Of a DNA stretch of 57,625 bases, positions 50,050 to 57,625 are shown piece by piece. The stretch is from Photobacterium ganghwense (GTDB lineage Bacteria > Pseudomonadota > Gammaproteobacteria > Enterobacterales > Vibrionaceae), in contig NZ_PYMI01000014.1 of assembly GCF_003025595.1 (NCBI RefSeq), positions 1 to 57,625 on the forward strand, written 5' to 3'. The notes under the pieces were generated by a model, which saw nothing but the letters and a program-made list of their open reading frames with translations, was not told where the DNA came from and did not search any database. A program made the translations under genes and the position numbers. Numbering within the stretch: the first letter of the stretch is position 1; every line of letters starts with the position of its first letter.

Positions 50050-51474
50050 ATGGATTATCTGCCGATATTTGCTGACTTAAAGCGTCGACCATGCCTGGTG
50101 GTAGGCGGAAATGATATTGCCTGGCGCAAAACCCGCATGCTGCTGAAAGCCGGTGCAGATGTCCGGGTGATTGCCGAAGCGCTGTCTCCGGAATTCCAGT
50201 ATGCCGTTGAGCAGGGTCAGGTGACCCATATCGGTACCATTTTCTCGCCCAGCGATCTGGACGGCATTTTCCTGGCGATTGCCGCCACCGAGCGAAAAGC
50301 CGTGAATGCACTGGTCTACCAGTCTGCCAATCAGCGGCAGGTACTGGTAAACGTGGTGGATGACACTCAGCGATGCAGCTTTATTGTGCCGTCGATTGTG
50401 GATCGCTCCCCGATTATCGTCGCTGTGTCGTCTTCCGGTCAGGCTCCGGTACTGGCCCGCCTGGTACGTGAGCGACTGGAAGCCCTGTTGCCGCAGCATC
50501 TCGGCACGATGGCCACCCTGGCCGGGCGTTTTCGCTCTCGCCTGACAGAAAAAGTGACCTCTTTTGCAGAGCGTCGCCGTTTCTGGGAGCAGGCGTTCGC
50601 CGGACGCTTTGCCTCTTTGGTCGCCAAAGGCGATCACGCAGCTGCCGAGCTGGAGCTGGAAGCGTTGGCCAACGGGGTGGAATCCCGTGGTGAAGTGGCG
50701 CTGATTGGGGCCGGTCCCGGTGATGCCAGCCTGCTGACGCTACGAGCCCTGCAGCTCATGCAGCAGGCCGATGTCGTGTTGTATGACTATCTGGTGTCAG
50801 ACGAAGTGATGGATCTGGTTCGCCGGGATGCGGAACTGATCAGTGTCGGTAAAAAAGCCGGGTTCCACAGTGTGCCGCAGGAAGAGACCAACCGCCTGTT
50901 GGTGCAGTATGCGTCGCAGGGCAAACGGGTGGTACGCCTGAAAGGCGGGGATCCGTTTGTGTTCGGGCGCGGTGGCGAAGAGCTGGAAGTGCTGTTCGAT
51001 GCCAATATCCCGTTTGAAGTCGTGCCGGGCATTACGGCCGCAGCCGGGGCAACGGCCTATGCCGGGATCCCGCTGACCCACCGTGACTATGCCCAAACTG
51101 CCATGTTCGTGACCGGTCATATCAAGCCGGACGGCAAACAGTTGGAATGGCACACGCTGGCACGGGGCAATCAAACTCTGGTGATCTACATGGGGCTGAT
51201 GAATTCTCTGGATATTCAACTAAATTTAATTAGACATGGACGTGCTCCAGACACCCCGATTGCTATCATTGAGCGTGGTACCCAGCGTTCGCAAAAAGTA
51301 TTTAAAGGTCAGCTGTCTGAGCTGGCTGATCTCGCTCAACAAGCTGCCTCACCGTCGCTGATTGTGGTTGGTGAAGTGGTAAACCTTTCAGAAAAACTAC
51401 ATTGGTTCGGCAAGCAGGAACAGCAATTGCATAACACGTTTGATGAGCAATCAACGGTTGTGAAGCTGGCTTAG
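50050..51474 (+). CDS. cysG: Siroheme synthase (multifunctional)
   Basis: Makes siroheme for CysI from uroporphyrinogen III: two SAM methylations, NAD oxidation and Fe chelation. The N-terminal CysG(B) half shows PCLVVGGNDIAWRKTRMLL (the usual GGG is GGN here) and VSSSGQAPVLARLVRE. The C-terminal CysG(A) half begins near 216 with VALIGAGPGDASLLTLRAL, then GKKAGFHSVPQEETN, RLKGGDPFVFGRGGEE and a C-terminal TPIAIIERGTQRSQK. 474 residues from the ATG at 50050, which has GGGAG 8 nt before it. It heads the sulfate activation cluster. Confidence 0.96.
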   Translation: MDYLPIFADLKRRPCLVVGGNDIAWRKTRMLLKAGADVRVIAEALSPEFQYAVEQGQVTHIGTIFSPSDLDGIFLAIAATERKAVNALVYQSANQRQVLVNVVDDTQRCSFIVPSIVDRSPIIVAVSSSGQAPVLARLVRERLEALLPQHLGTMATLAGRFRSRLTEKVTSFAERRRFWEQAFAGRFASLVAKGDHAAAELELEALANGVESRGEVALIGAGPGDASLLTLRALQLMQQADVVLYDYLVSDEVMDLVRRDAELISVGKKAGFHSVPQEETNRLLVQYASQGKRVVRLKGGDPFVFGRGGEELEVLFDANIPFEVVPGITAAAGATAYAGIPLTHRDYAQTAMFVTGHIKPDGKQLEWHTLARGNQTLVIYMGLMNSLDIQLNLIRHGRAPDTPIAIIERGTQRSQKVFKGQLSELADLAQQAASPSLIVVGEVVNLSEKLHWFGKQEQQLHNTFDEQSTVVKLA

Positions 51475-51487
51475 CATGGAGAGAGTA

Positions 51488-52396
51488 ATGGACCCTAAAC
51501 GACTTACCCACCTTAAGCAGCTGGAAGCGGAGAGCATTCACATCATCCGTGAAGTCGCTGCGGAATTTGATAACCCCGTCATGATGTACTCGATCGGCAA
51601 AGATTCATCGGTCATGTTGCATCTGGCACGTAAGGCCTTTTATCCGGGCAAGATTCCGTTTCCATTGCTGCACGTGGATACCGATTGGAAATTCCGCGAA
51701 ATGATCGAGTTTCGTGATCGTACGGCGCAGAAATACGGCTTTGAATTGCTGGTGCATAAGAATCCGGAAGGGCTGGCGATGGGGATCAACCCATTCACTC
51801 ACGGTTCGTCAAAGCACACCGACATCATGAAGACTCAGGGGCTGAAGCAGGCGCTGAATAAATACGGTTTTGACGCGGCCTTCGGCGGCGCGCGCCGGGA
51901 CGAGGAAAAGTCTCGTGCCAAAGAGCGGGTGTACTCGTTCCGTGACAAAAACCACACCTGGGATCCGAAGAACCAGCGTCCGGAATTGTGGCATACCTAC
52001 AATGGCCAGATTAACAAAGGGGAAAGCATCCGAGTCTTCCCGCTGTCGAACTGGACCGAGCTGGATATCTGGCAATACATCTATCTGGAAGGGATTGAAA
52101 TCGTGCCGCTGTACCTGTCGGCCGTTCGTCCGGTGGTTGAGCGTGATGGCATGCTGATCATGGTGGATGATGATCGGATGGAACTGAAGCCGGGTGAGCA
52201 GATTGAACACAAGAGCGTCCGTTTCCGTACCCTTGGCTGTTACCCGCTGACCGGGGCTATTGAGTCTGAAGCGAATACCTTGCCAGGCATCATCGAAGAG
52301 ATGCTGGTGGCAACGTCCAGTGAACGTCAGGGACGGGCGATCGACCACGATCAGTCCGGTTCGATGGAGCTGAAGAAGCGTCAGGGTTATTTCTAA
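51488..52396 (+). CDS. cysD: Sulfate adenylyltransferase subunit 2
   Basis: Catalytic half of ATP sulfurylase, forming APS from sulfate and ATP. The 302 residues include the PP-loop YSIGKDSSVMLHLARKAF, PFPLLHVDTDWKF, GARRDEEKSRAKER and SMELKKRQGYF at the end. GGAGAG precedes the ATG; 13 nt follow cysG, 10 nt lead to cysN. Confidence 0.97.
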   Translation: MDPKRLTHLKQLEAESIHIIREVAAEFDNPVMMYSIGKDSSVMLHLARKAFYPGKIPFPLLHVDTDWKFREMIEFRDRTAQKYGFELLVHKNPEGLAMGINPFTHGSSKHTDIMKTQGLKQALNKYGFDAAFGGARRDEEKSRAKERVYSFRDKNHTWDPKNQRPELWHTYNGQINKGESIRVFPLSNWTELDIWQYIYLEGIEIVPLYLSAVRPVVERDGMLIMVDDDRMELKPGEQIEHKSVRFRTLGCYPLTGAIESEANTLPGIIEEMLVATSSERQGRAIDHDQSGSMELKKRQGYF

Positions 52397-52406
52397 GGAG
52401 AGCAGG

Positions 52407-53837
52407 ATGAACAGTGTAATTGAACAACAAGTGGCTGAGTTAGGCATTGAAGCCTACCTGGATCAGCACCAGAACAAATCCCTGCTGCGTTTCCTGACCT
52501 GTGGTTCGGTGGATGACGGTAAAAGTACCCTGATTGGTCGACTGCTGCATGACTCGCAGCAGATTTATGAAGATCAGCTGGCCGCGATTCACGCTGACAG
52601 CCAGAAAGTTGGCACGACCGGTGATAAACCGGATCTGGCGTTGCTGGTGGACGGCCTACAGGCTGAACGCGAACAGGGCATCACAATTGATGTGGCGTAT
52701 CGCTATTTTTCTACCAAACAGCGCAAGTTCATCATTGCCGATACCCCGGGGCATGAGCAATACACCCGTAATATGGCAACCGGTGCATCGACCTGTGATG
52801 TGGCTGTGATTCTGATTGATGCCCGTAAAGGGGTACTGGATCAAACCCGACGCCATTCCTACATCGCCAGTCTGCTGGGGATCCGCCATTTTATCGTGGC
52901 GGTGAACAAGATGGATCTGGTGGGCTTTGAGCAATCGCGCTTCGATGCCATCCGGGATGAATACCTGACATTTGCAGCCCAGCTAAATGCTGAACTGGAT
53001 ATCAAGTTGGTGCCGTTGTCCGCGCTGGATGGTGACAACGTGGTGGAGCTGAGTGACAGCACCCCTTGGTATGACGGGGAATCTTTGCTGTCACTGCTGG
53101 AAACGGTGGATATCAGTAAAGATCGTCAGTCCGGTGAATTCCGTCTGCCGGTGCAATATGTCAACCGCCCGAATCTCGATTTCCGTGGGTTCGCTGGTAC
53201 GGTTGCATCCGGCGTGGTACGTGTCGGGGACGCAATCAAAGCATTGCCATCCGGTAAAACCTCGATCGTGGATCGCATTGTGACTTTTGATGGTGATCTG
53301 CCGCAAGCGGTTGCCGGTCAGGCCGTGACTCTGACTCTGGCCGATGAGATTGATATCAGCCGTGGTGATACCTTGGTACCGATAACCAGCAACGTGGCGC
53401 TGAGTAACCGTCTGCTGGCGGATGTGGTCTGGATGGCGGAAGCGCCGCTGCAGGTCGGTCGTCAGTACGATATTAAAGTCGCGGGCAAGAAAACGGTCGG
53501 TTCGGTCGAAGTCATTCGTCACCAGGTCGACATTAATAACCTGCAAACGTTTGAGACGCCTGAGTTGCCGCTGAACGGAATAGGCCTGTGTGAAATCAAC
53601 CTGACTGAGTCCATTGCGGCAGACAGCTACGCACAATGCCCGGATACCGGTGGGTTTATCTTCATTGACCGACTGACCAATGTCACGGTTGGTGCGGGGA
53701 TGGTACGTGAAGCACTGGCTGAGCAACACACGGCCACCACGGCCCAATATTCAGCTTTTGAGATTGAATTGAATGCTCTGATCCGTAAGCACTTCCCACA
53801 CTGGGATGCCAAGGACATCAGTAAGCTATTGGGGTAA
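52407..53837 (+). CDS. cysN: Sulfate adenylyltransferase subunit 1 (GTPase)
   Basis: GTP hydrolysis here drives APS formation by CysD. The 476 residues have an EF-Tu-like G domain (GSVDDGKS at 33-40, DTPGHEQYTRNM, NKMD) and two beta-barrel domains. It is not fused to an APS kinase; cysC is separate downstream. AAGGAG lies before the ATG. Confidence 0.97.
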   Translation: MNSVIEQQVAELGIEAYLDQHQNKSLLRFLTCGSVDDGKSTLIGRLLHDSQQIYEDQLAAIHADSQKVGTTGDKPDLALLVDGLQAEREQGITIDVAYRYFSTKQRKFIIADTPGHEQYTRNMATGASTCDVAVILIDARKGVLDQTRRHSYIASLLGIRHFIVAVNKMDLVGFEQSRFDAIRDEYLTFAAQLNAELDIKLVPLSALDGDNVVELSDSTPWYDGESLLSLLETVDISKDRQSGEFRLPVQYVNRPNLDFRGFAGTVASGVVRVGDAIKALPSGKTSIVDRIVTFDGDLPQAVAGQAVTLTLADEIDISRGDTLVPITSNVALSNRLLADVVWMAEAPLQVGRQYDIKVAGKKTVGSVEVIRHQVDINNLQTFETPELPLNGIGLCEINLTESIAADSYAQCPDTGGFIFIDRLTNVTVGAGMVREALAEQHTATTAQYSAFEIELNALIRKHFPHWDAKDISKLLG

Positions 53838-53842
53838 CGCAC

Positions 53843-55570
53843 ATGGGATGGGAACAGGGAATGGTTTTCGCCATGTTGTTGGTCATCATCAGCTGTTTGC
53901 TGCTGACCCGAATCAAACCTGCGTTCCTGTTTGCAGGCGCCGCGTTTATCGGGTTCCAGTTAGGTTTGATTGATTTACCGACACTGGCGGGGAATTTTAC
54001 CAATTCGTCGTTACTGACACTGGTGCTGTTGATCCTGGTTTCCATTGCTTTGGAGAAAACGCGGTTGGTGAGCTGGGTAGGCCGCCAACTGTCTCAGGGC
54101 GGACAATCTACCGTTGTCGCAAAACTGGGCTTATCAACAGCGTTTCTTTCCTCATTCACGAACAACACCGCCGTGGTGGTATCGCTGATTGGCGCCATCA
54201 AGCGTAATCAGCGTCATGCGCCTTCTCGATTGCTGATCCCGCTGTCGTATACGGCAATCCTCGGTGGCACGCTGACCCTCATCGGCACCTCGACTAACCT
54301 CATCGTTAACAGCTTTGTTGAAGACGCCGGGTTGCCGAGTCTGGGCTTTTTTGCTCCGACGGCTATTGGTGTCGCGGTATTGGTGGTCGGGCTGGTGATT
54401 CTGATCCCTCTCAGTTACCTGTTACCGGTGCATGAGGAGCAGGGTCAGGATGATCTGCCGTACTTTCTGGAAGCCAAGATCAAAGCAGATTCGCCTTTAG
54501 TGGGAAAAACCGTTGCGGAAAACGGGCTGCGGGCTTTGCGTCGGCTCTTTCTGGCTGAAATCCTGCGTGACGGCAAAACACTGGCTCCGGTGTGTCCGGA
54601 TACCCGGCTGCAGGCCGGTGACACTCTGTTGTTCTGTGGAGATGTCGAAAGTGTTACCACTTTGCAGGAAATCAGTGGATTACAGCTGTTCGGCCAACAC
54701 CATTTAAATGGCCAGTCGATGCTGGAAGTGATCGTCAGCCAGTCGGCGGGGATTTGTGGAAAAACCCTGAAAAGCGCGGAATTTCGTGAAAAGTTTGATG
54801 CCGTTGTGGTCGCCATTCGCCGGGGCCACGAACGTCTGGCTGGTGGGTTGGGGAATATTGAGCTGCGTGCCGGGGATACTCTGGTGGTGGTGCCGGGTAA
54901 AACGTTTCATGAAAAACAGCGTTTGCTGAACCGTGAATTTGTGCTGGTCAGCGGGCTGGATTCCAGCGCTAAGCTGGATGGCAAAAAGAGTGCGGCTGTC
55001 CTGTTTGGGTTTGCGGCGGTCATTCTGGCTTCATTGTTTGACCTGTTGCCAATCATTAAAGGCCTGGCGGCATATTTGGTCATGCTGGTGGTGAGTGGGG
55101 TGATCTCGTTTGCCGAATTAAGACGCCGTTTCCCGGTCGACATCGTTGTGATTGTGGGCTCAGCCCTTTCGTTAGCGCAGTTGATGCTGTCTAGTGGGCT
55201 ATCTGAAAGTATGGGTAACGTACTGATGTCGGCTTTTAACGGTTGGGGCATCTACGGCGGCTTGATTGCTGTGTATTTCATGACCTTGGTGCTCACCGAG
55301 CTGGTGACCAATAATGCCGCCGCGGCTCTGGCTTTTCCAATTGCATACAGTCTGGCACTAAGTTACGGGGTCGATCCGATGCCTTTTATTATGGCGATTC
55401 TGTTTGGAGCCAGTGCCAGTTTTATTTCGCCTTACGGTTATCAGACCAACCTGCTGGTCTACACCGTGGGCAATTATAGGTTAAAAGATTATTTTCGAGT
55501 TGGGCTACCGGTCTCCTGCGTATATTCCGTGGTTGTGCTGGCGTTGATCCCACGCCTCTTTCCATTTTAA
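53843..55570 (+). CDS. SLC13-family permease with two RCK_C domains, probable sulfate transporter
   Basis: 575-residue membrane protein: about five N-terminal helices with SSFTNNTAVVVSL and GTSTNLIVNSF (the family's SNT-like substrate and sodium motifs), a cytoplasmic insert of two TrkA-C/RCK_C domains (about 205-375), and a C-terminal helix set with TELVTNNAAAALAFPIAYS and YGYQTNLLVYTVGNY. Its place 5 nt after cysN and before cysC points to sulfate uptake; no other sulfate permease is in the window. Family members also carry dicarboxylates, so the substrate is inferred from context. Confidence 0.88.
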   Translation: MGWEQGMVFAMLLVIISCLLLTRIKPAFLFAGAAFIGFQLGLIDLPTLAGNFTNSSLLTLVLLILVSIALEKTRLVSWVGRQLSQGGQSTVVAKLGLSTAFLSSFTNNTAVVVSLIGAIKRNQRHAPSRLLIPLSYTAILGGTLTLIGTSTNLIVNSFVEDAGLPSLGFFAPTAIGVAVLVVGLVILIPLSYLLPVHEEQGQDDLPYFLEAKIKADSPLVGKTVAENGLRALRRLFLAEILRDGKTLAPVCPDTRLQAGDTLLFCGDVESVTTLQEISGLQLFGQHHLNGQSMLEVIVSQSAGICGKTLKSAEFREKFDAVVVAIRRGHERLAGGLGNIELRAGDTLVVVPGKTFHEKQRLLNREFVLVSGLDSSAKLDGKKSAAVLFGFAAVILASLFDLLPIIKGLAAYLVMLVVSGVISFAELRRRFPVDIVVIVGSALSLAQLMLSSGLSESMGNVLMSAFNGWGIYGGLIAVYFMTLVLTELVTNNAAAALAFPIAYSLALSYGVDPMPFIMAILFGASASFISPYGYQTNLLVYTVGNYRLKDYFRVGLPVSCVYSVVVLALIPRLFPF

Positions 55571-55595
55571 GTATTGATGACAAACGGAGTTGATA

Positions 55596-56216
55596 ATGAC
55601 CTCGGCTGTACAGACTCATGATAATGACAACGTGGTGTGGCACGCTCACCAAATTGACAAAGCGTTCAGATCACAACAGAAAAAGCAGCAACCTTGCGTA
55701 TTATGGTTCACCGGATTGAGCGGTGCGGGAAAATCCACCGTGGCCGGAGCGCTGGAAACTCGTCTGGCTGAATTGGGTTTTCATACCTATCTGCTTGATG
55801 GTGACAATATCCGCCATGGCTTGTGCAAAGATCTGGGATTTTCGACAGAAGATCGCCGGGAAAATATTCGCCGGATCGGCGAAGTGGCTAAGTTGATGGC
55901 CGATGCCGGATTGATTGTGCTGAGTGCGTTTATTTCCCCCCATCGTCAGGAACGACAACTGGTGCGTGACATGCTCCCGAGCGGTGAGTTTCTGGAAGTC
56001 TTTGTCGACACACCATTAGAGGAATGTGAAAAGCGTGATCCCAAAGGCTTGTATAAAAAAGCCCGCGCAGGTCAAATTAAGCACTTTACTGGAATTGACT
56101 CTGAGTACGAAAAACCTGAGGCACCAGAAATTCACCTTCAGGCTGGCGACTATACTGTCAGCGAGCTGGTGGATCAGTGTGTGGCTCAACTTAAACACAA
56201 TCAGATTATCCGTTAG
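55596..56216 (+). CDS. cysC: Adenylylsulfate (APS) kinase
   Basis: Phosphorylates APS to PAPS for CysH. The 206 residues have P-loop GLSGAGKST at 40-48, LDGDNIRHGLCKDLGFS, the FISPHR segment and FVDTPLEECEKRDPKGLYKKAR. The ATG at 55596 is 6 nt after GGAG; an in-frame TTG at 55590 would touch the ribosome-binding site and is rejected. Confidence 0.97.
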   Translation: MTSAVQTHDNDNVVWHAHQIDKAFRSQQKKQQPCVLWFTGLSGAGKSTVAGALETRLAELGFHTYLLDGDNIRHGLCKDLGFSTEDRRENIRRIGEVAKLMADAGLIVLSAFISPHRQERQLVRDMLPSGEFLEVFVDTPLEECEKRDPKGLYKKARAGQIKHFTGIDSEYEKPEAPEIHLQAGDYTVSELVDQCVAQLKHNQIIR

Positions 56217-56229
56217 TAAGGAGTAACGA

Positions 56230-56976
56230 GTGGGGAATCAACTGTCGTCTTTATATGACATCGCAATTGCTGCCGGCAAAGTGATCATGGAGCATTATCA
56301 CAGTCAGGTACAGGTAACAGAAAAAGCGGATAGCAGTCCGGTTACTGAAGCTGACTTGGCAGCCAATGCCCTGATCATTGAAGAGTTGGAAAAGCTCACT
56401 CCTGATATTCCAATCCTGTCAGAAGAATCGGCGCATACCCCGTGGCAAGAAAGGCAGAAGTGGGAGCGGTTCTGGCTGGTTGACCCTCTTGATGGCACAA
56501 AAGAGTTCCTTCGTAAAAACGGTGAGTTTACGGTGAACATCGCTTTGATCGAGCAAGGCAAGCCAGTGTTGGCTGTGGTGCATGCCCCGGCATTGAACAA
56601 AAGCTGGTTAGGCGACGGTTCTCAGGCCTGGCTGGAAACGAAAGCGGGACGCGAACGGATTCGGGTCCGACCTGCAACGGTTCCTACAGTGGTTGGCAGT
56701 CGTTCCCATCCGAGTCCTGAATTGGCAGGGTTTCTGGAAAACTTGGGCGAGCATAAAATGGCAGAGGTCGGCTCGTCTCTTAAGTTTTGTATGGTAGCGG
56801 AAGGGCGTGCTCAATATTACCCAAGGCTCGGCCCAACGATGATGTGGGATACGGCGGCGGGTCAATGTATTGCGGAAAGTGCAGGTGCTATTGTCTTGGA
56901 TAAGGAAGGGCAACCTCTGCAGTATCACCGGGAGGAACTGTTAAATCCTTCTTTTATTGTTTCTCTGACAGTTTAA
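56230..56976 (+). CDS. cysQ: 3'(2'),5'-bisphosphate nucleotidase
   Basis: Removes PAP, the inhibitory by-product of PAPS reduction. Inositol-monophosphatase fold of 248 residues with metal ligands E65 (LSEES), D85 and D88 (DPLDGTKEF) and a C-terminal Asp in MMWDTAAGQCIAE. The start is GTG at 56230, 7 nt after AAGGAGT; 13 nt separate it from cysC. Confidence 0.95.
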   Translation: MGNQLSSLYDIAIAAGKVIMEHYHSQVQVTEKADSSPVTEADLAANALIIEELEKLTPDIPILSEESAHTPWQERQKWERFWLVDPLDGTKEFLRKNGEFTVNIALIEQGKPVLAVVHAPALNKSWLGDGSQAWLETKAGRERIRVRPATVPTVVGSRSHPSPELAGFLENLGEHKMAEVGSSLKFCMVAEGRAQYYPRLGPTMMWDTAAGQCIAESAGAIVLDKEGQPLQYHREELLNPSFIVSLTV

Positions 56977-56991
56977 ATCGATCATTTCCTT

Positions 56992-57027
56992 CAAACAGGG
57001 CTGACATTGTCAGTCCTGTTTGCATTT
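56992..57027 (+). terminator. Terminator of the cysG-cysQ cluster
   Basis: A 14-bp stem CAAACAGGGCTGAC/GTCAGTCCTGTTTG (one G-T pair) with ATT loop, followed by CATTTT. Confidence 0.85.
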
Positions 57028-57167
57028 TGACGTTTGAAATTGTGATTTTCGGCTAAGCTTAATGAGATTTTTGAGGTAAACACTCTCAATAATTGCTGGT
57101 ATTTTGTGTTTTTAACCGGTTAATGTTGTTTTTCTCATCAAGTGAGAAGAAAAGACAATATTTTACC

Positions 57168-57195
57168 TTGCCAATATAATAGGAGTCCCTATAAT
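57168..57195 (+). promoter_or_regulatory. Candidate distal rrn promoter
   Basis: TTGCCA (57168-57173), 16 nt, consensus TATAAT (57190-57195) and a GC-rich discriminator (GCCGCC), the mark of stringent-controlled stable-RNA promoters. Confidence 0.65.
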
Positions 57196-57295
57196 GCCGC
57201 CTCACCAGCACGGTTGGCGGTCTTGGATAAGTTATCCATAACCTGTGAATAACTTGTTGGTCGATAGGTTTGATAATTTGTTGAGTGTTAAAAGC

Positions 57296-57323
57296 TTGAC
57301 ATCATCGTTTGAACGACTATGAT
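57296..57323 (+). promoter_or_regulatory. rrn promoter P1-like
   Basis: Consensus TTGACA (57296-57301), 16 nt, TATGAT (57318-57323). The preceding 30 bp are AT-rich like an UP element. Confidence 0.8.
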
Positions 57324-57430
57324 TATCAGCCTTTCCTCAGGCTTGTATTGCTAAGTTTATAAAAACCTAGCTTTTCAAATCTGAGACCTGTCAGTAAAGG
57401 GTTTTGAGGAAATTACTTCAAAAAAAACTG

Positions 57431-57458
57431 TTGACAGGGTGGTTGCTTCTGGTAAGAT
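57431..57458 (+). promoter_or_regulatory. rrn promoter P2-like
   Basis: Consensus TTGACA (57431-57436), 16 nt, TAAGAT (57453-57458), then the GC-rich discriminator GCGC. It lies directly ahead of the boxA. Confidence 0.85.
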
Positions 57459-57499
57459 GCGCAACCTCAGCAACGACAAGTCAATCGTTTGTTGCTGTA

Positions 57500-57515
57500 A
57501 GTTCTTTAACAATTT
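57500..57515 (+). promoter_or_regulatory. boxA antitermination site of an rRNA operon leader
   Basis: AGTTCTTTAACAATTT is almost identical to the enterobacterial rrn boxA (TGCTCTTTAACAATTT) bound by NusB-S10. The leader runs on to the window's end; the 16S gene begins outside. Confidence 0.9.
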
Positions 57516-57625
57516 GACCATGCAATCTGTGTGGGCACTCGTGAACTGATAGTCAAAAAGATTTATCGATGAACTGAGTGACCAATTCAAAATGACTTCG
57601 GTTATTTTGGCACAGTCAATTTAAT

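Overview
The window is a chromosomal segment of a gammaproteobacterium that looks like a member of the Vibrionaceae (Vibrio, Photobacterium, Grimontia or Enterovibrio type). The main pointers are purA followed by the sodium-motor gene motX, a tandem tRNA array with a repeated spacer, the zur/cheX/dusA/pspG neighbourhood, a TIGR04219-type outer-membrane barrel, and a cysDN-SLC13 permease-cysC sulfate cluster. The genus cannot be fixed from the sequence alone. Almost everything is core housekeeping DNA with intact, tightly packed genes. I saw no prophage, insertion sequence or CRISPR array.

Layout. 1-573: four tRNA-Gly(GCC) genes and one initiator tRNA-Met; the third and fourth Gly copies carry the same 15-nt enlargement of the T arm. 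574-1390: a gene-poor stretch with a cluster of DnaA boxes around a perfect IHF consensus, placed between the tRNA-Gly array and queG exactly where E. coli has datA. 1391-13711: divergent queG, then the classic nnr-tsaE-amiB-mutL-miaA-hfq-hflX-hflK-hflC series (tRNA modification, NAD(P)HX repair, cell-wall amidase, mismatch repair, RNA chaperone, FtsH regulators). 13829-22916: purA, motX, hmp divergent from its nitric-oxide-sensing regulator nsrR, rnr-rlmB, and the rpsF-priB-rpsR-rplI ribosomal operon with a structured leader. 23013-27862: a DUF481 barrel, dnaB, alr, and a BamA/TamA-type barrel coupled to alr.

28075-31129 is the most unusual protein-coding block: a RimK-like ATP-grasp ligase divergent from a GNAT acetyltransferase fused to a C39-like papain-fold peptidase, with a YjbQ-family gene overlapping convergently. 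31419-39522: pgi, a cold-shock gene, cheX and zur, a long T-rich empty stretch, dusA, a YpfJ-type metallopeptidase, pspG, a small barrel and an unassigned 77-residue protein.

39670-43932 (cysJIH) and 50050-56976 (cysG, cysD, cysN, an SLC13/RCK permease, cysC, cysQ) together encode nearly the whole assimilatory sulfate pathway: uptake, ATP sulfurylase, APS kinase, PAPS reductase, sulfite reductase, siroheme supply and PAP disposal. Between them lie a DUF2780 protein, fklB, oapA/ytfB, elaA, a Crp/Fnr-type regulator and cpdB. The window closes in an rRNA operon leader with up to three tandem promoters and a boxA; the 16S gene itself lies beyond the end.
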